Assembly: GCA_002403305.1 (NCBI GenBank)
Contig: DHHM01000020.1
Coordinates: forward strand, 194,402-258,401
Source of the DNA: Bacteroidales bacterium UBA4772
GTDB taxonomy: Bacteria; Bacteroidota; Bacteroidia; Bacteroidales; VadinHA17
Length of the DNA stretch: 64,000 nt
Reading direction: 5' to 3'
The number at the start of each line of letters is the position of its first letter. Position 1 is the stretch's first letter. This document shows, piece after piece, positions 48,654 to 57,930 of this stretch. A program made the translations under genes and the position numbers. The notes under the pieces were generated by a model. That model was not told where the DNA came from, searched no databases, and saw only the letters and a list, made by a program, of their open reading frames with translations.

Positions 48654-50798
48654 ATGTACAACAAACTCAGACGCTGCCCCAATGCAGTACCGTTTATCAT
48701 CGTAACCGTTGCAGCCATGATTGCACTCGGATCGTGCGGCTGTAACCCTGACAGCAAGATCGCTTACCCGGAAACCCGCCTGGGTGAAGTGGTTGATACT
48801 ATCTTCGGGACCCCTGTGGCTGATCCATACCGCTGGCTCGAGGATGACATGTCGGACGAGACCGCAGCATGGGTCAAGGCCCAGAATGAGGTTACCTTCG
48901 CCTATCTTGAAAATATACCCTACCGCGAACAGATCAGGGACCGCCTGACCGAGATGTTCAACTATGAGAAGTACGGCATGCCATTCACCAGGGGTGATTA
49001 TACCTACTTCACAAAGAACGACGGCCTCCAGAACCAGGATGTTCTCTACAGGCAGAAAGAGGGAGAAGAGCCCGAGATATTCCTTGATCCCAACACCTTC
49101 TCGGCAGACGGTACCACATCACTCCGGGAGATGGGCTTCTCCAAAGACGGCACCAGGATGGCATATACAATCTCGGAGGGGGGCTCCGACTGGCGCAAGG
49201 TGATCACCCTCGATGCCACCACCAAAGAAATTATTGGTGATACGCTCGTCGATATCAAGTTTTCGGCTATCTCCTGGCTTGGCAACGACGGCTTTTTCTA
49301 TTCAACATATGAAAAACCCGAGGGCAGCGAACTCTCTGCAATGACCGATCACCACAGGCTTTTTTATCATAAGCTTGGTACCCCCCAGTCTGAAGACCAG
49401 ATCGTCTTCGGAGTCGATAAGAAAAGAAGATACGTTCGCGGATATGTAACTGACGACCTGAATTACCTGGTGGTGAACGCACAGATCTCCACCACTGGCA
49501 ACGAACTATATATCAAGGACCTGAAGCGCAACCAGCATGACTTCACCGTGATAGTGCCCCACTTCGACAGCGAAAGTCAGATTATTGAGAGCGATGGTTC
49601 AAGGCTCTTCATCTATACAAACATGAATGCTCCCAACGGCCGGGTTGTCACCGTTGATGCCTCGAAACCCGGAACTGAGAACTGGGTCGATTTCATACCC
49701 GAAACGGAGAATGTACTGCAACCCTCAACGGGCGCCGGTTACTTCTTTGCCCATTACCTTAAAGATGCCATATCAGACGTGAAACAGTATGACATGAGCG
49801 GCGCGCTCGTCAGGGAGATTGAACTGCCGGGCATTGGCTCCGCAGGAGGATTCTACGGCAGGAAAGAAGACAGGGATATCTATTTTTCATTCAGCAACTA
49901 TACCAATCCTTCAACAATCTATAAGCTCGATCCTCAGACCGGTGAGACCGCGGAATACAAGAAGCCGGCGGTTCTGTTCAAAAGTGAAGATTATGTCTCG
50001 GAACAGGTCTTCTACACCTCTAAGGACGGCACCCGCATACCCATGATCATTACCCACGGCAAGGATGCCGAACTCAACGGAAAGAACCCCACACTCCTGT
50101 ATGGATACGGCGGTTTCGGAATAAGCGAGACGCCGGGTTTTTCGGTCTCCGTTGCCTGCTGGCTGGAGATGGGCGGTATCTATGCGGTGCCGAACATCCG
50201 TGGCGGAGGTGAATACGGTGAAGAATGGCACCTGGCCGGAACAAAGATGAAAAAGCAGAATGTGTTTGACGACTTCATAGCTGCTGCAGAATATCTCATT
50301 GAAAACGGGTACACCTCATCCGGGTACCTCGCCGTGCAGGGCGGCTCCAACGGCGGACTGCTTGTAGGTGCGGTCATGACCCGGAGACCCGACCTCTTCA
50401 GGGTGGCTCTTCCGGCTGTCGGTGTTCTTGACATGCTCAGGTATCACAAGTTCACTGCCGGAGCAGGATGGGCCTATGACTACGGTACGGCCGACGAGAG
50501 TGCCGGGATGTTCAGCTACCTGCTGAAATACTCCCCCGTGCATAATGTTGTGGAAGGCACTGCCTACCCGGCAACGCTGGTGACCACCTCCGACCACGAC
50601 GACAGGGTGGTACCGGCACACTCATTCAAGTTTGCCGCCCATCTGCAGGCGAAACAGGCAGGGCCAAACCCGGTGCTCATCCGTATCGAGACAAGCGCGG
50701 GTCATGGCGCCGGCACCCCGGTAAACAAGCGCATCGAGGTGACCGCCGACCTCTACAGTTTCACACTGTGGAATATGGGTATAAAGAAAATCAGATAG
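48654..50798 (+). CDS. Prolyl oligopeptidase (S9A), probable lipoprotein
   Basis: This 714-residue serine peptidase cleaves after proline in short peptides. An N-terminal hydrophobic segment (FIIVTVAAMIALGSC) ends in a lipobox-like GSC, so it is probably periplasmic and lipid-anchored. A seven-bladed propeller (about 90-430) is followed by the alpha/beta hydrolase domain. The catalytic Ser is in GGSNGG, Asp in SDHDDRVVP and His in SAGHGAG. The ATG at 48654 is used; an upstream TTG start would overlap the truncated flavin reductase fragment. A strong hairpin follows. Confidence 0.93.
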   Translation: MYNKLRRCPNAVPFIIVTVAAMIALGSCGCNPDSKIAYPETRLGEVVDTIFGTPVADPYRWLEDDMSDETAAWVKAQNEVTFAYLENIPYREQIRDRLTEMFNYEKYGMPFTRGDYTYFTKNDGLQNQDVLYRQKEGEEPEIFLDPNTFSADGTTSLREMGFSKDGTRMAYTISEGGSDWRKVITLDATTKEIIGDTLVDIKFSAISWLGNDGFFYSTYEKPEGSELSAMTDHHRLFYHKLGTPQSEDQIVFGVDKKRRYVRGYVTDDLNYLVVNAQISTTGNELYIKDLKRNQHDFTVIVPHFDSESQIIESDGSRLFIYTNMNAPNGRVVTVDASKPGTENWVDFIPETENVLQPSTGAGYFFAHYLKDAISDVKQYDMSGALVREIELPGIGSAGGFYGRKEDRDIYFSFSNYTNPSTIYKLDPQTGETAEYKKPAVLFKSEDYVSEQVFYTSKDGTRIPMIITHGKDAELNGKNPTLLYGYGGFGISETPGFSVSVACWLEMGGIYAVPNIRGGGEYGEEWHLAGTKMKKQNVFDDFIAAAEYLIENGYTSSGYLAVQGGSNGGLLVGAVMTRRPDLFRVALPAVGVLDMLRYHKFTAGAGWAYDYGTADESAGMFSYLLKYSPVHNVVEGTAYPATLVTTSDHDDRVVPAHSFKFAAHLQAKQAGPNPVLIRIETSAGHGAGTPVNKRIEVTADLYSFTLWNMGIKKIR

Positions 50799-50843
50799 CG
50801 GCCGGCCACGAAACAGTAGCAGAGACAGATCAGACATATTTTT

Positions 50844-50875
50844 CAGCCCGCGGCGCAGATGGCCGCGGGCTGATG
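50844..50875. terminator. Hairpin between prolyl oligopeptidase and trkH
   Basis: CAGCCCGCGGC (50844-50854) pairs with GCCGCGGGCTG (50862-50872): an 11-bp GC-rich stem with a 7-nt loop. T-rich sequence lies on both sides, so it can serve both convergent genes. Confidence 0.75.
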
Positions 50876-50932
50876 TTTCTATTGACGGTTCTCGGATTCA
50901 TTGCCGTGGGTCTGTCCGTGAAGGTGGCATTG

Positions 50933-52378
50933 TCAATTTCTCCTGAATGTCCTTGTGAAGATGGTCAGGAAGGTATACAGCTCTAGTCGGCCTATCAGCA
51001 TCAGGAGCATCATTGTGATCTTGGCGGTGCTGTTGAAATGAGCATAATTGCCCATATTGCCTGAGGCCCCAAGCCCGGGGCCGATGCCTGCCAGACACGA
51101 TGCGCTGGCTCCTGAGGCCTCTATGATGGAGATGCCCGTCAGCTGCATGATTATATTGCCGGTCGCAAATATGATCAGGTAGAGCAGGATAAAGACCGTC
51201 ATCTGGTTTGCATACCCCTCCGGGACAATCCTCCCGTTCAGCCTGATGGGGATAACTGCGTTGGGATGATGGATCCTGATAAAAGTGTTCCGGAGATTCT
51301 TCATGGATACCAGGTGCCGTGCAATCTTTATTCCGCCGGTGGTTGACCCTGTTGACCCCCCTGAAAACATGATCAGGAACATAAAGAACATCCCGATTGA
51401 TGGAAAAGCCATGTAATCTGATGTTGCATAACCCGTACAGGTTATCTGGGAGACAACCTGAAAGAAAGCATGCCGGAAAGAGAGTTCAAAGTTACGTTCC
51501 GTTTTAAAATACAGGGTGAGAGTAACAAAGACCACACCCGCAGTGACAATAAAGAGATATGCCCAGAACTCATCATTTTTAAATACTTTCTTAAAACCCC
51601 CCTTCAGAGCATAATAAAATACCACATAGCTTGTTGCTGACAGGAGCATGAAAACAGCTACAACATATTGAATATATGGCGAGTACCCTGCCAGACTGGT
51701 ATTTTTGGGTGAGAAGCCTCCCGTAGCAACTGTTCCGAAGGCATGACATACACTTTCAAATAAATTCATACCCCCGAGTACAAGAAAAAGTATTTCAATA
51801 ACAGTGAGACCAACATAAATATAGAGAATCCGGTATACTTCACCCCTGGTTCTCGGGTGGATTTTTTCCTTAAGCGAAGATTCCAGGCTGAAGAGATGGT
51901 ATCCGGCAACTTTAAGAGATGGAAGTACGAGTATTACCAAAACTATTATTCCTATTCCCCCGATCCAGTGCGTAAGGCTTCTCCAGAAAAGAATTGAATA
52001 AGGGAGCACTTCAACCTCCTGCAGGATTGAAGAGCCTGTCGTCGTAAATCCTGACGTCGATTCGAAGATTGCATCAACAAATGATGGTATACTACCGCTG
52101 ATCAGATAGGGAAGTGAACCCACAAGTGAAAATGATATCCATGCGACAGTTACAATTAAAAATGAGTCTCTGTTGCTTACCATGCCGGGGTCCGCCTTTC
52201 TGCCCACAAAATGGAGCAACAGATACAACACTCCACTGATTGACGAAGAAATGAGAAACGGCTGCAGTGGTTCCCTGTAAATGAGGGCTACAGGAAGACA
52301 GAGCAGGAAGAAGCCGGTCTCAATCAACAGAATAGTACTCAGAATCCTGAGGATTTTCAATGGATTTATCAATCTCAT
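50933..52378 (-). CDS. trkH: TrkH/KtrB-family potassium uptake channel subunit
   Basis: This 481-residue inner-membrane potassium transporter subunit has the four selectivity-filter loops of the SKT family: TSGFTTTG, GTVATGGF, ITCTGYAT and AGIGPGLG, each followed by a second membrane helix. The ATG at 52378 is preferred to the GTG eight codons earlier. No trkA/ktrA NAD-binding subunit gene is adjacent, which is unusual. Next to it is a KdpDE-like two-component system, so potassium or turgor sensing may be the common theme. Confidence 0.92.
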   Translation of the reverse strand: MRLINPLKILRILSTILLIETGFFLLCLPVALIYREPLQPFLISSSISGVLYLLLHFVGRKADPGMVSNRDSFLIVTVAWISFSLVGSLPYLISGSIPSFVDAIFESTSGFTTTGSSILQEVEVLPYSILFWRSLTHWIGGIGIIVLVILVLPSLKVAGYHLFSLESSLKEKIHPRTRGEVYRILYIYVGLTVIEILFLVLGGMNLFESVCHAFGTVATGGFSPKNTSLAGYSPYIQYVVAVFMLLSATSYVVFYYALKGGFKKVFKNDEFWAYLFIVTAGVVFVTLTLYFKTERNFELSFRHAFFQVVSQITCTGYATSDYMAFPSIGMFFMFLIMFSGGSTGSTTGGIKIARHLVSMKNLRNTFIRIHHPNAVIPIRLNGRIVPEGYANQMTVFILLYLIIFATGNIIMQLTGISIIEASGASASCLAGIGPGLGASGNMGNYAHFNSTAKITMMLLMLIGRLELYTFLTIFTRTFRRN

Positions 52379-52544
52379 CTTTGCAGAATGGATTTCCTGC
52401 ACAAAATTGAGCCAGGAAGCGTAAGCATTAAGTAAAGAATTGCCCTGCGGTTATAAAGATTTTGTAAAGATGTCGACTGGAAGGGTCGGCGTGACACAGG
52501 CACGGGATGCCACTACCGGATGGAAAACAGTAATTGTAAATATG

Positions 52545-53228
52545 CTAATTGCCAAACCTGTATCCTATGCCAGACTCTGTAACCAGCAATACAGGTTTTG
52601 AGGGATTGTCCTCAATCTTCTTCCTGAGCTGTGCTATAAAAACGCGCAGATACTGAGTTTGTTCCAGATAGCCATAACCCCATATCTCTTTAAGAATGAA
52701 CTGATGAGTAAGGACACGGCCGCTGTTTGAGGCCAGAAGAGCCAGCAAGGCAAATTCTGTTGAAGTAAGCTTGATGATCTCTCCATCCTTTCGTACAACG
52801 TGACTGATCATATCGATTGTGATTGACCCGAATTCCATCAATGGATTATCTTTTATTTCCTCATTCGACCTGATTGCTGCGCGGATTCTGGCGATAAGCT
52901 CCCCGCTTCTGAAAGGCTTTGTCAGATAATCATTTGCGCCGTTATCCAGAGCTGCAACAATATCTTCCTCCGAACTTCGGACTGACAGTACAATTATCGG
53001 TTTTGTAAACCATTCCCGTAACCTGAGAAGCAGTTGCAGGCCATCCGTATCCGGCAAACCCAGATCCAGAATTATGAGTGAAGGATGGTGCGTTGCAGCT
53101 GCCACAAGTCCCTGCTGCCCGTTCTCCGCGAAAAAGGTGTTGAATTCATAAGCCGACAGTGAAATCTCAAGCAATCGGCGGATCTGGACTTCATCATCAA
53201 TGATCAGTATGTTCTTTTTCTCATTCAT
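52545..53228 (-). CDS. KdpE-like response regulator
   Basis: This OmpR-family response regulator of 227 residues has a receiver domain (1-120; acidic pocket IDDE, phospho-acceptor Asp in LDLGLPD, Lys in TKPF) and a winged-helix DNA-binding domain (about 130-227, TEFALLALLASNSGRVLTH). It is close to KdpE in overall sequence. It overlaps the sensor kinase gene by 4 nt. No kdpFABC genes are in the window, so it may control trkH or other genes. Confidence 0.88.
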   Translation of the reverse strand: MNEKKNILIIDDEVQIRRLLEISLSAYEFNTFFAENGQQGLVAAATHHPSLIILDLGLPDTDGLQLLLRLREWFTKPIIVLSVRSSEEDIVAALDNGANDYLTKPFRSGELIARIRAAIRSNEEIKDNPLMEFGSITIDMISHVVRKDGEIIKLTSTEFALLALLASNSGRVLTHQFILKEIWGYGYLEQTQYLRVFIAQLRKKIEDNPSKPVLLVTESGIGYRFGN

Positions 53229-54802
53229 TCCACTTCTGTTAAGTCATTCATATCAGGGACATCAGAGGGAATTGTGACAGTAAATCCTGCTCCCCCTTCC
53301 GGATTATTCCCGACCCTGACAGTACCGCTGTGAGCCTCAACCAGACCTTTTACTATTGAGAGTCCAAGTCCCAGCCCTCCTGCCCTGGACCCGTCAACCC
53401 TGAAAAATTTATCAAAAACATTTGGCAGAAGATGCGGAGGAAAACCCGGGCCGCTGTCGGTTACTTTCAGAATGAAGTTTCCGTTCACATAGGCTGCATT
53501 AAGTTCTATATCACCGGAAACCGGGGAATGCTGGCATGAGTTAAGCAAAAGGTTGTACAGGACATGCTCCATAAGGCCGAAATCGATCCTGACCAGGGGC
53601 ATATCTTCCGGTATCATCGCTTTAAAATTAAACTGGTCCATATCCTGTTTGAGATTCTGACAAACCTTGTTTACAAGATCATTTACATCACACCAGTCGG
53701 GACGCAATGAAATTTTTCCGCTCTCAATACGTGACATATTCAGAAGATTCTCAATCAGATGATTGAGCCTCGCTGTAGCCTTGAATATCTCACTGTATAA
53801 CTCCTCACGGCTTTTAAGGGATGTCTCTGAAATCATCAATGTGTCAGAGGCTCCCATTATTGTGGCAATCGGAATCCTGAATTCATGAGAGATAAGATTG
53901 AACAATGTCTCATATAACTTGTCCGATTCATCCAGTATCCTCGCTTTAACCGCCAGCTCTGCGAGGAACTCACGCTCAAGTGCGTTGGAAATCTGGGTAA
54001 AATAAGTGTCCCAGAAAGCCTCCCTGTTAATATATGCCGGCTTGTCAATGCTGATGGCGATGACCCCCGGATTTAGACGGGTTCCGGTCAAAGGATGATA
54101 GGTCAGGCCGGCTTCACCGGAAGAGCCTGTATACCTGCCTGCTTTGACCGAATCCCGGAAGACCATCTCAACTATCTGTTTATCTATGGCAGGTGTTTCA
54201 TTGACGGTTTTGCCAGTTGATGCAAAATCAAGTTTGTTATTCCCGTCCCGGATGATAAACCAGCATTCAGCATTGAAATGTTTCCTGAAATCATTACGTG
54301 CTACTTCAAGCACGTTGTCAATACCGCTGGCTTTTGAAAGCTCCTCCGTAAGCTGAAACAGTGCATTCGTTTGATTCTCCCTGTCTCTGACCAGCCTTTC
54401 CTGCCTCCGTATCCTGTTGGTCAAAATCCCGTTCAGAAGTGCGATGATAAAGAAGGAGACAAACATAAGCCTGTCCTCGGTCTTCTCAATATGAAAAGTG
54501 TGAAAAGGCGGGATAAAGAAATAGTTCCAGGCAATGGCACTTATCGTTGACGCCAGCAGAACGGGCCCTATCCCCATAAAGACCGCAAGCATTGCAACAA
54601 CGAATAGCAGGATGAAAGAAACAATATGATAACTCTGTGAATTGGAAAGAGGACTTAAGATTAAAGTAGTCAGCCCGATTATAATGACAACCAGGAAATA
54701 CTGGTAGATTTTTGTATTTAATGGCAGGTGCAATAATGGCACAGGGCCTTTCATTGTGATATCCTTTCGCTTTGCCAAATTTATACTTTTATTATTGGAC
54801 AT
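53225..54802 (-). CDS. KdpD-like sensor histidine kinase lacking the N-terminal USP/KdpD domains
   Basis: This 525-residue kinase corresponds to the C-terminal half of KdpD. It has DUF4118 membrane helices (about 30-130), a GAF-like domain (about 145-280), a HisKA domain with phospho-acceptor His in LISHEFRIP, and the ATPase domain with N (LLLNSCQH), G1 (DSGPGFP) and G2 (GLGLGLSIV) boxes. The cytoplasmic KdpD turgor-sensing and UspA domains of E. coli KdpD are absent. The first ATG (54802) is given; an ATG at 54754 has a better AAAGGA ribosome-binding context. Confidence 0.88.
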   Translation of the reverse strand: MSNNKSINLAKRKDITMKGPVPLLHLPLNTKIYQYFLVVIIIGLTTLILSPLSNSQSYHIVSFILLFVVAMLAVFMGIGPVLLASTISAIAWNYFFIPPFHTFHIEKTEDRLMFVSFFIIALLNGILTNRIRRQERLVRDRENQTNALFQLTEELSKASGIDNVLEVARNDFRKHFNAECWFIIRDGNNKLDFASTGKTVNETPAIDKQIVEMVFRDSVKAGRYTGSSGEAGLTYHPLTGTRLNPGVIAISIDKPAYINREAFWDTYFTQISNALEREFLAELAVKARILDESDKLYETLFNLISHEFRIPIATIMGASDTLMISETSLKSREELYSEIFKATARLNHLIENLLNMSRIESGKISLRPDWCDVNDLVNKVCQNLKQDMDQFNFKAMIPEDMPLVRIDFGLMEHVLYNLLLNSCQHSPVSGDIELNAAYVNGNFILKVTDSGPGFPPHLLPNVFDKFFRVDGSRAGGLGLGLSIVKGLVEAHSGTVRVGNNPEGGAGFTVTIPSDVPDMNDLTEVE

Positions 54803-54991
54803 AACAGGCCTGCTGATAACCGGACAAATTTGGCAATGCTTCCATAAAGACTTTATAAAATTTGGCTGGCCCTGTACAAATTTTTAATAAAGACTTCTAA
54901 CAGGCACGGGGCAGGAAGACTGTTCAAAACCAACGGGTGGAAATCCGGACAAGCCTTTTAGCCCGCGGGAGGGTGATAAGGCGATCCTCAT

Positions 54992-55080
54992 CTACGGTGC
55001 ATAAAAATGCGTCCTGCCGGTACTGGCATTGATGATAATATTCCCATCAGCGTCATAAGTGTAATCCCTTGCCCGGGAAC
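54992..55080 (-). pseudogene. RHS/YD-repeat gene remnant
   Basis: On the minus strand, about 29 codons read RDYTYDADGNIIINASTGRT followed by HFYAP and a stop. This is the YD-repeat pattern of RHS-type proteins. No start codon or upstream continuation is visible, so only a 3' scrap is left. Confidence 0.5.
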
Positions 55081-55082
55081 AT

Positions 55083-55663
55083 AAGTTCGAAGCATTTGTG
55101 GCACAGGCTGTTGCTAAGGAACTGAAGGCTGTCATCAAACCTGAAGAAAAGAACCTGATTGAGAAAATCCCTTCTGAAAACCTTGAGGCTTACGATTACT
55201 ATCTCCCGGGAGTGCATCTGCGCGGACAGCGTACTCCGGAATCATTATTGAAAGGCAAAACTATGTTTGAAAGAGCCATTGGAGCTGATCCGGGATTTGC
55301 CAAAGCGTATACCGGACTTGCCCATTGTTACGGGACTTTAGCGTTTTATGCCAATCTGAGTCCGGCGGAGGCCTACCCTCCGGCCGAGGGACTGGCATAC
55401 AGTAAATCTGGTGCCCTGCATGAAACCAGGAGGATGCTTGATACATTAATTGAAAGGGACAGGACGGGTTTTGTCCCTCAGAGTATGATAGGATCTTTGA
55501 TGGCAGAAACGGGCCGGAACAGGGAAGCACTGGATTAACTCAGGAGGGGATATGAAGAGAGGGAAGAATTTTTTTGTTATTGATGAATGTGGATACAATA
55601 TCTTACCTGAACCTCAGGTCCGATCCCGGATTTATTGAAGTCATGGGAAAAGTAAAAATGTAG
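55083..55663 (+). pseudogene. Decayed TPR-protein (TIR/adenylate-cyclase-type) 3' part
   Basis: The translation KFEAFVAQAVAKELKAVIKP and ENLEAYDYYLPG matches the linker-to-TPR part of a Bacteroidota family of TPR proteins that often start with a TIR-like segment. An in-frame TAA at 55536-55538 interrupts ...GRNREALD | LRRGYEEREEFF. After a frameshift the conserved end (VDTISYLNLRSDPGFIEVMG) is readable to a stop at 55663. The number of TPRs is too small, so an internal deletion is also likely. The first open segment (55098-55538, 146 codons) should not be annotated as an intact gene. Confidence 0.7.
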
Positions 55664-55740
55664 AAGCGGGATTTGCCGGACCTTCAGATATGGTCTTTGC
55701 AATTTTAATGCAGACAAAGACTCTGTTGATCAACTAAATC

Positions 55741-55887
55741 ATGAGTATTAAAATGATCACTTTAGCGAACAAATCTCACCAAGCCGGCATCGGAGCAATC
55801 GTTGTGATGGTTCTTGGCGGATTTGCTTCTGTAGCTGATGCGCAACAAGTTGCTGTTAATCCGGTGACTGACATCAGGGAGGCATGA
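55741..55887 (+). pseudogene. Short reading frame with signal-peptide-like segment, probable remnant
   Basis: A 48-codon frame from ATG has a hydrophobic segment (AIVVMVLGGFASVADA) ending in Ala-Asp-Ala-Gln, resembling the start of a secreted protein, then stops. No continuation in other frames was recognised. It lies among clear gene remnants, so I treat it as a broken 5' end. Confidence 0.3.
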
Positions 55888-56021
55888 AGGAACATGCAGC
55901 AATCAGCGAAATTAAACTCTGGCCCGGTTTTGGTCCTGAACATATTCCCGTCGCCATTTATGACAGCTTAAGAGCCTGGCTATTTTTAAACCCTGCAAGT
56001 AATCAGGATGCAACATTCACT

Positions 56022-56063
56022 TTTCGCATGTTGCGTTTCGCATGTTGCGTTTCACATGTTGCG
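56022..56063 (+). repeat. Three tandem 14-bp repeats
   Basis: TTTCGCATGTTGCG is repeated at 56022-56035, 56036-56049 and, with one change, 56050-56063. It lies 40 nt ahead of the ATPase start at 56104, within its leader. Confidence 0.9.
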
Positions 56064-56103
56064 AAATCAGGAAAAATTATATACCTTTGAAAAAATAAAG
56101 ATT

Positions 56104-57210
56104 ATGAATCCATTCGTAATTAAAGGGTACAGGGGCCCTCAATATTTTTGCAACAGGATTGAGGAAAGTGAATGGCTGGTTAACGCAATAAGGAACAACC
56201 AGGACATCACATTGTACGGTTACAGGAGACTGGGTAAATCTGCATTGATACAACATGTTTTCAGGAAGCTGGATAAAGAATATGTATGTATCTATACTGA
56301 CATCTGGGGCACAAGCAATGCAGAAGAGTTCACCAGGGAACTTGCGAATGGGATCATTAAAAGCAAGGTCTTCTCAAAGCAAAAGTTTTCTGAAAAAATG
56401 GCAACCTTTTTGAGATCAATTGGAGCTTCGTTCAGTATTGGAATTGATGGCTTACCCTCAATAGATGTAATTTACAGGGATAGAAGGCATGTTTTCAGCA
56501 ATCTTGAAGAGATATATCACTTCTTAAATCAGCTTAATATCCGGATTGTGCTTGCCATTGATGAATTTCAGGAAATAAAAAAGTACGATAACCAGTCTCC
56601 GTTTGAAGGCAAGCTACGCTCGCTCGCTCAGCAAAGTCACAATATTGTCTTTATTTACAGCGGAAGCGAACAACACCTGCTGAATGAAATATTTACAAAA
56701 TATAGTATGCCATTCTACCAATCAACACGAATGGCTTCTATCGAAAAGATTGATAAAAAAGTATATCTCGATTTTATTTTAAAACACTTCAGGAAGGCTA
56801 AAAAAGAAGTGAATCATGAGATCGTTGATTATATACTTTCAATATCCCACCAACACACCTACTATGTTCAGGCAATCGCTAATTTTTTATACAGCCTTGA
56901 AAAACAGCCAGGTTCAGTAAAAGAATTTGAGTTATTGTATCGTGACTTTATACTGGAAAAAAATGTTTTTTACAGCGAGCTCCCTGAATTGCTTACAAAA
57001 CAACAGTTCATTGTATTAAAAGCAATTGCAAAATTAAGCACAATCTCAAATCCAAACTCGGCTGATTTTATGGAAGTATCAAAAATAAAAAGCCCGAGCA
57101 GTATGCACAGGGCAATAAACTCATTACTTGATAAGCAACTTATTATTAAAGACCATGGCTCATTCAGGCTATATGATGTTTTCCTTGAGCATTACTTAAG
57201 ATATATCTGA
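56104..57210 (+). CDS. AAA-type ATPase of the archaeal-ATPase/DUF234-like group
   Basis: This 368-residue ATP-binding protein has Walker A in YGYRRLGKSALI (about 37-48), Walker B in IVLAIDEFQEI (about 147-157) and a C-terminal winged-helix-like region (about 290-368). Such ATPases are common, patchily distributed and of unclear role; some resemble the STAND/AAA-type proteins of mobile or defence regions. The gene is AT-rich compared with its neighbours and lies in a graveyard of broken genes, which suggests recent acquisition. The ATG at 56104 is chosen because the upstream in-frame extension translates the tandem repeats. Confidence 0.82.
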   Translation: MNPFVIKGYRGPQYFCNRIEESEWLVNAIRNNQDITLYGYRRLGKSALIQHVFRKLDKEYVCIYTDIWGTSNAEEFTRELANGIIKSKVFSKQKFSEKMATFLRSIGASFSIGIDGLPSIDVIYRDRRHVFSNLEEIYHFLNQLNIRIVLAIDEFQEIKKYDNQSPFEGKLRSLAQQSHNIVFIYSGSEQHLLNEIFTKYSMPFYQSTRMASIEKIDKKVYLDFILKHFRKAKKEVNHEIVDYILSISHQHTYYVQAIANFLYSLEKQPGSVKEFELLYRDFILEKNVFYSELPELLTKQQFIVLKAIAKLSTISNPNSADFMEVSKIKSPSSMHRAINSLLDKQLIIKDHGSFRLYDVFLEHYLRYI

Positions 57211-57337
57211 TCTTGAGGACAAAATTCGAACGGATGTAATGGCCTGGCAGGTTGACCATGTTCTACAGGTCAAAAGAAAATTTTACATTTAACCCTCTAT
57301 GGGTTTAAACTTTGATAATGAACTAAATACCATCCTG

Positions 57338-57424
57338 ATGTCAAGCCTTATTGAAGGATATGATTACGACATCTTCATCTCCTGCCGCAGAAAGACAACA
57401 AGGGTGAAAGGAATATGAGTCTGT
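57338..57424 (+). pseudogene. N-terminal scrap of a TIR-like/TPR protein gene
   Basis: ATG at 57338 opens MSSLIEGYDYDIFIS, the characteristic start of the Bacteroidota TIR-like/TPR proteins (usually MSSLI.GY.YDIFISYRQKD). A +2 frameshift is needed to read the expected QKDNKGER, and a stop follows within a few codons. The C-terminal part of such a gene lies upstream at 55083-55663, so the two parts are in the wrong order for a simple deletion. Confidence 0.6.
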
Positions 57425-57449
57425 AAGCAGAAGCTTTGAAAGATTCCAC

Positions 57450-57767
57450 CTATGTTACTCGCTCTCTTTCGATAGAATATTTCAGAAAGAGCTTATTTTC
57501 AACGACACTCCTGATCTCCCTGACAGCCATAAATAACTCCGTATAGGTAGTGTATAGGGGAGTAATCTCCAGGCGGATATTGTCGGGCTCCCTGAAATCA
57601 GGAATGACAACAGTGGCTCCTATATCCGGATCGATCAGGGCCTTGCAGATACGGCAGACCTCCGGATGACGCAACGATACATGCGATCCCTGCTTTTCAG
57701 GATCAAGGGGAGATCCGGGTTGGAAACCCAGGGCCAAAGCCTCCTTATATGCCGATTCCATATCCAT
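57450..57767 (-). pseudogene. Kynureninase C-terminal fragment
   Basis: The 105-codon frame matches the last quarter of kynureninase: GSPLDPEKQGSHVSLRHPE, VIPDFREPDNIRLEITPLY and the end KYSIERERVT. The PLP-binding lysine and the first three quarters of the enzyme are missing, so it cannot be active. An AAGGAGG sits 7 nt ahead of the first ATG, so a short product could be made. It is fused upstream to a GDSL-hydrolase fragment. Confidence 0.75.
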
Positions 57768-57883
57768 TGATATTCCTCCTTAACCATTTTCAATATCTCC
57801 GGCAGAGTAAGCCTGACCCACTCCGTGTACATCTTGCCGGACGGATGCAGTCCATCATCATATGGAATAAATGCTACTTGCAC
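57768..57883 (-). pseudogene. GDSL/SGNH hydrolase C-terminal fragment
   Basis: About 38 codons on the minus strand read VAFIPYDDGLHPSGKMYTEW and continue RLTLPEILKMV. This is the block V of SGNH hydrolases containing the catalytic Asp-x-x-His. Nothing of the rest of the gene is seen upstream, because the promoter region of the lipoprotein gene begins. It joins the kynureninase remnant within a few bases. Confidence 0.55.
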
Positions 57884-57930
57884 GCCTGTAACATTCCTGT
57901 AACAGATTTGTTATCAATTCTTAATCGGTT

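Noticed and set aside
55098..55538. Intact 146-residue TPR protein
   Set aside because: The conserved sequence continues past the TAA and through a frameshift to 55663, so the frame is a broken gene rather than a small intact one.
56022..56063. Start of the ATPase at 56008 upstream of the repeats
   Set aside because: That start would translate the 14-bp repeats into a Cys/His-rich leader absent from relatives; the ATG at 56104 begins the conserved NPFVIKGYRGP block.
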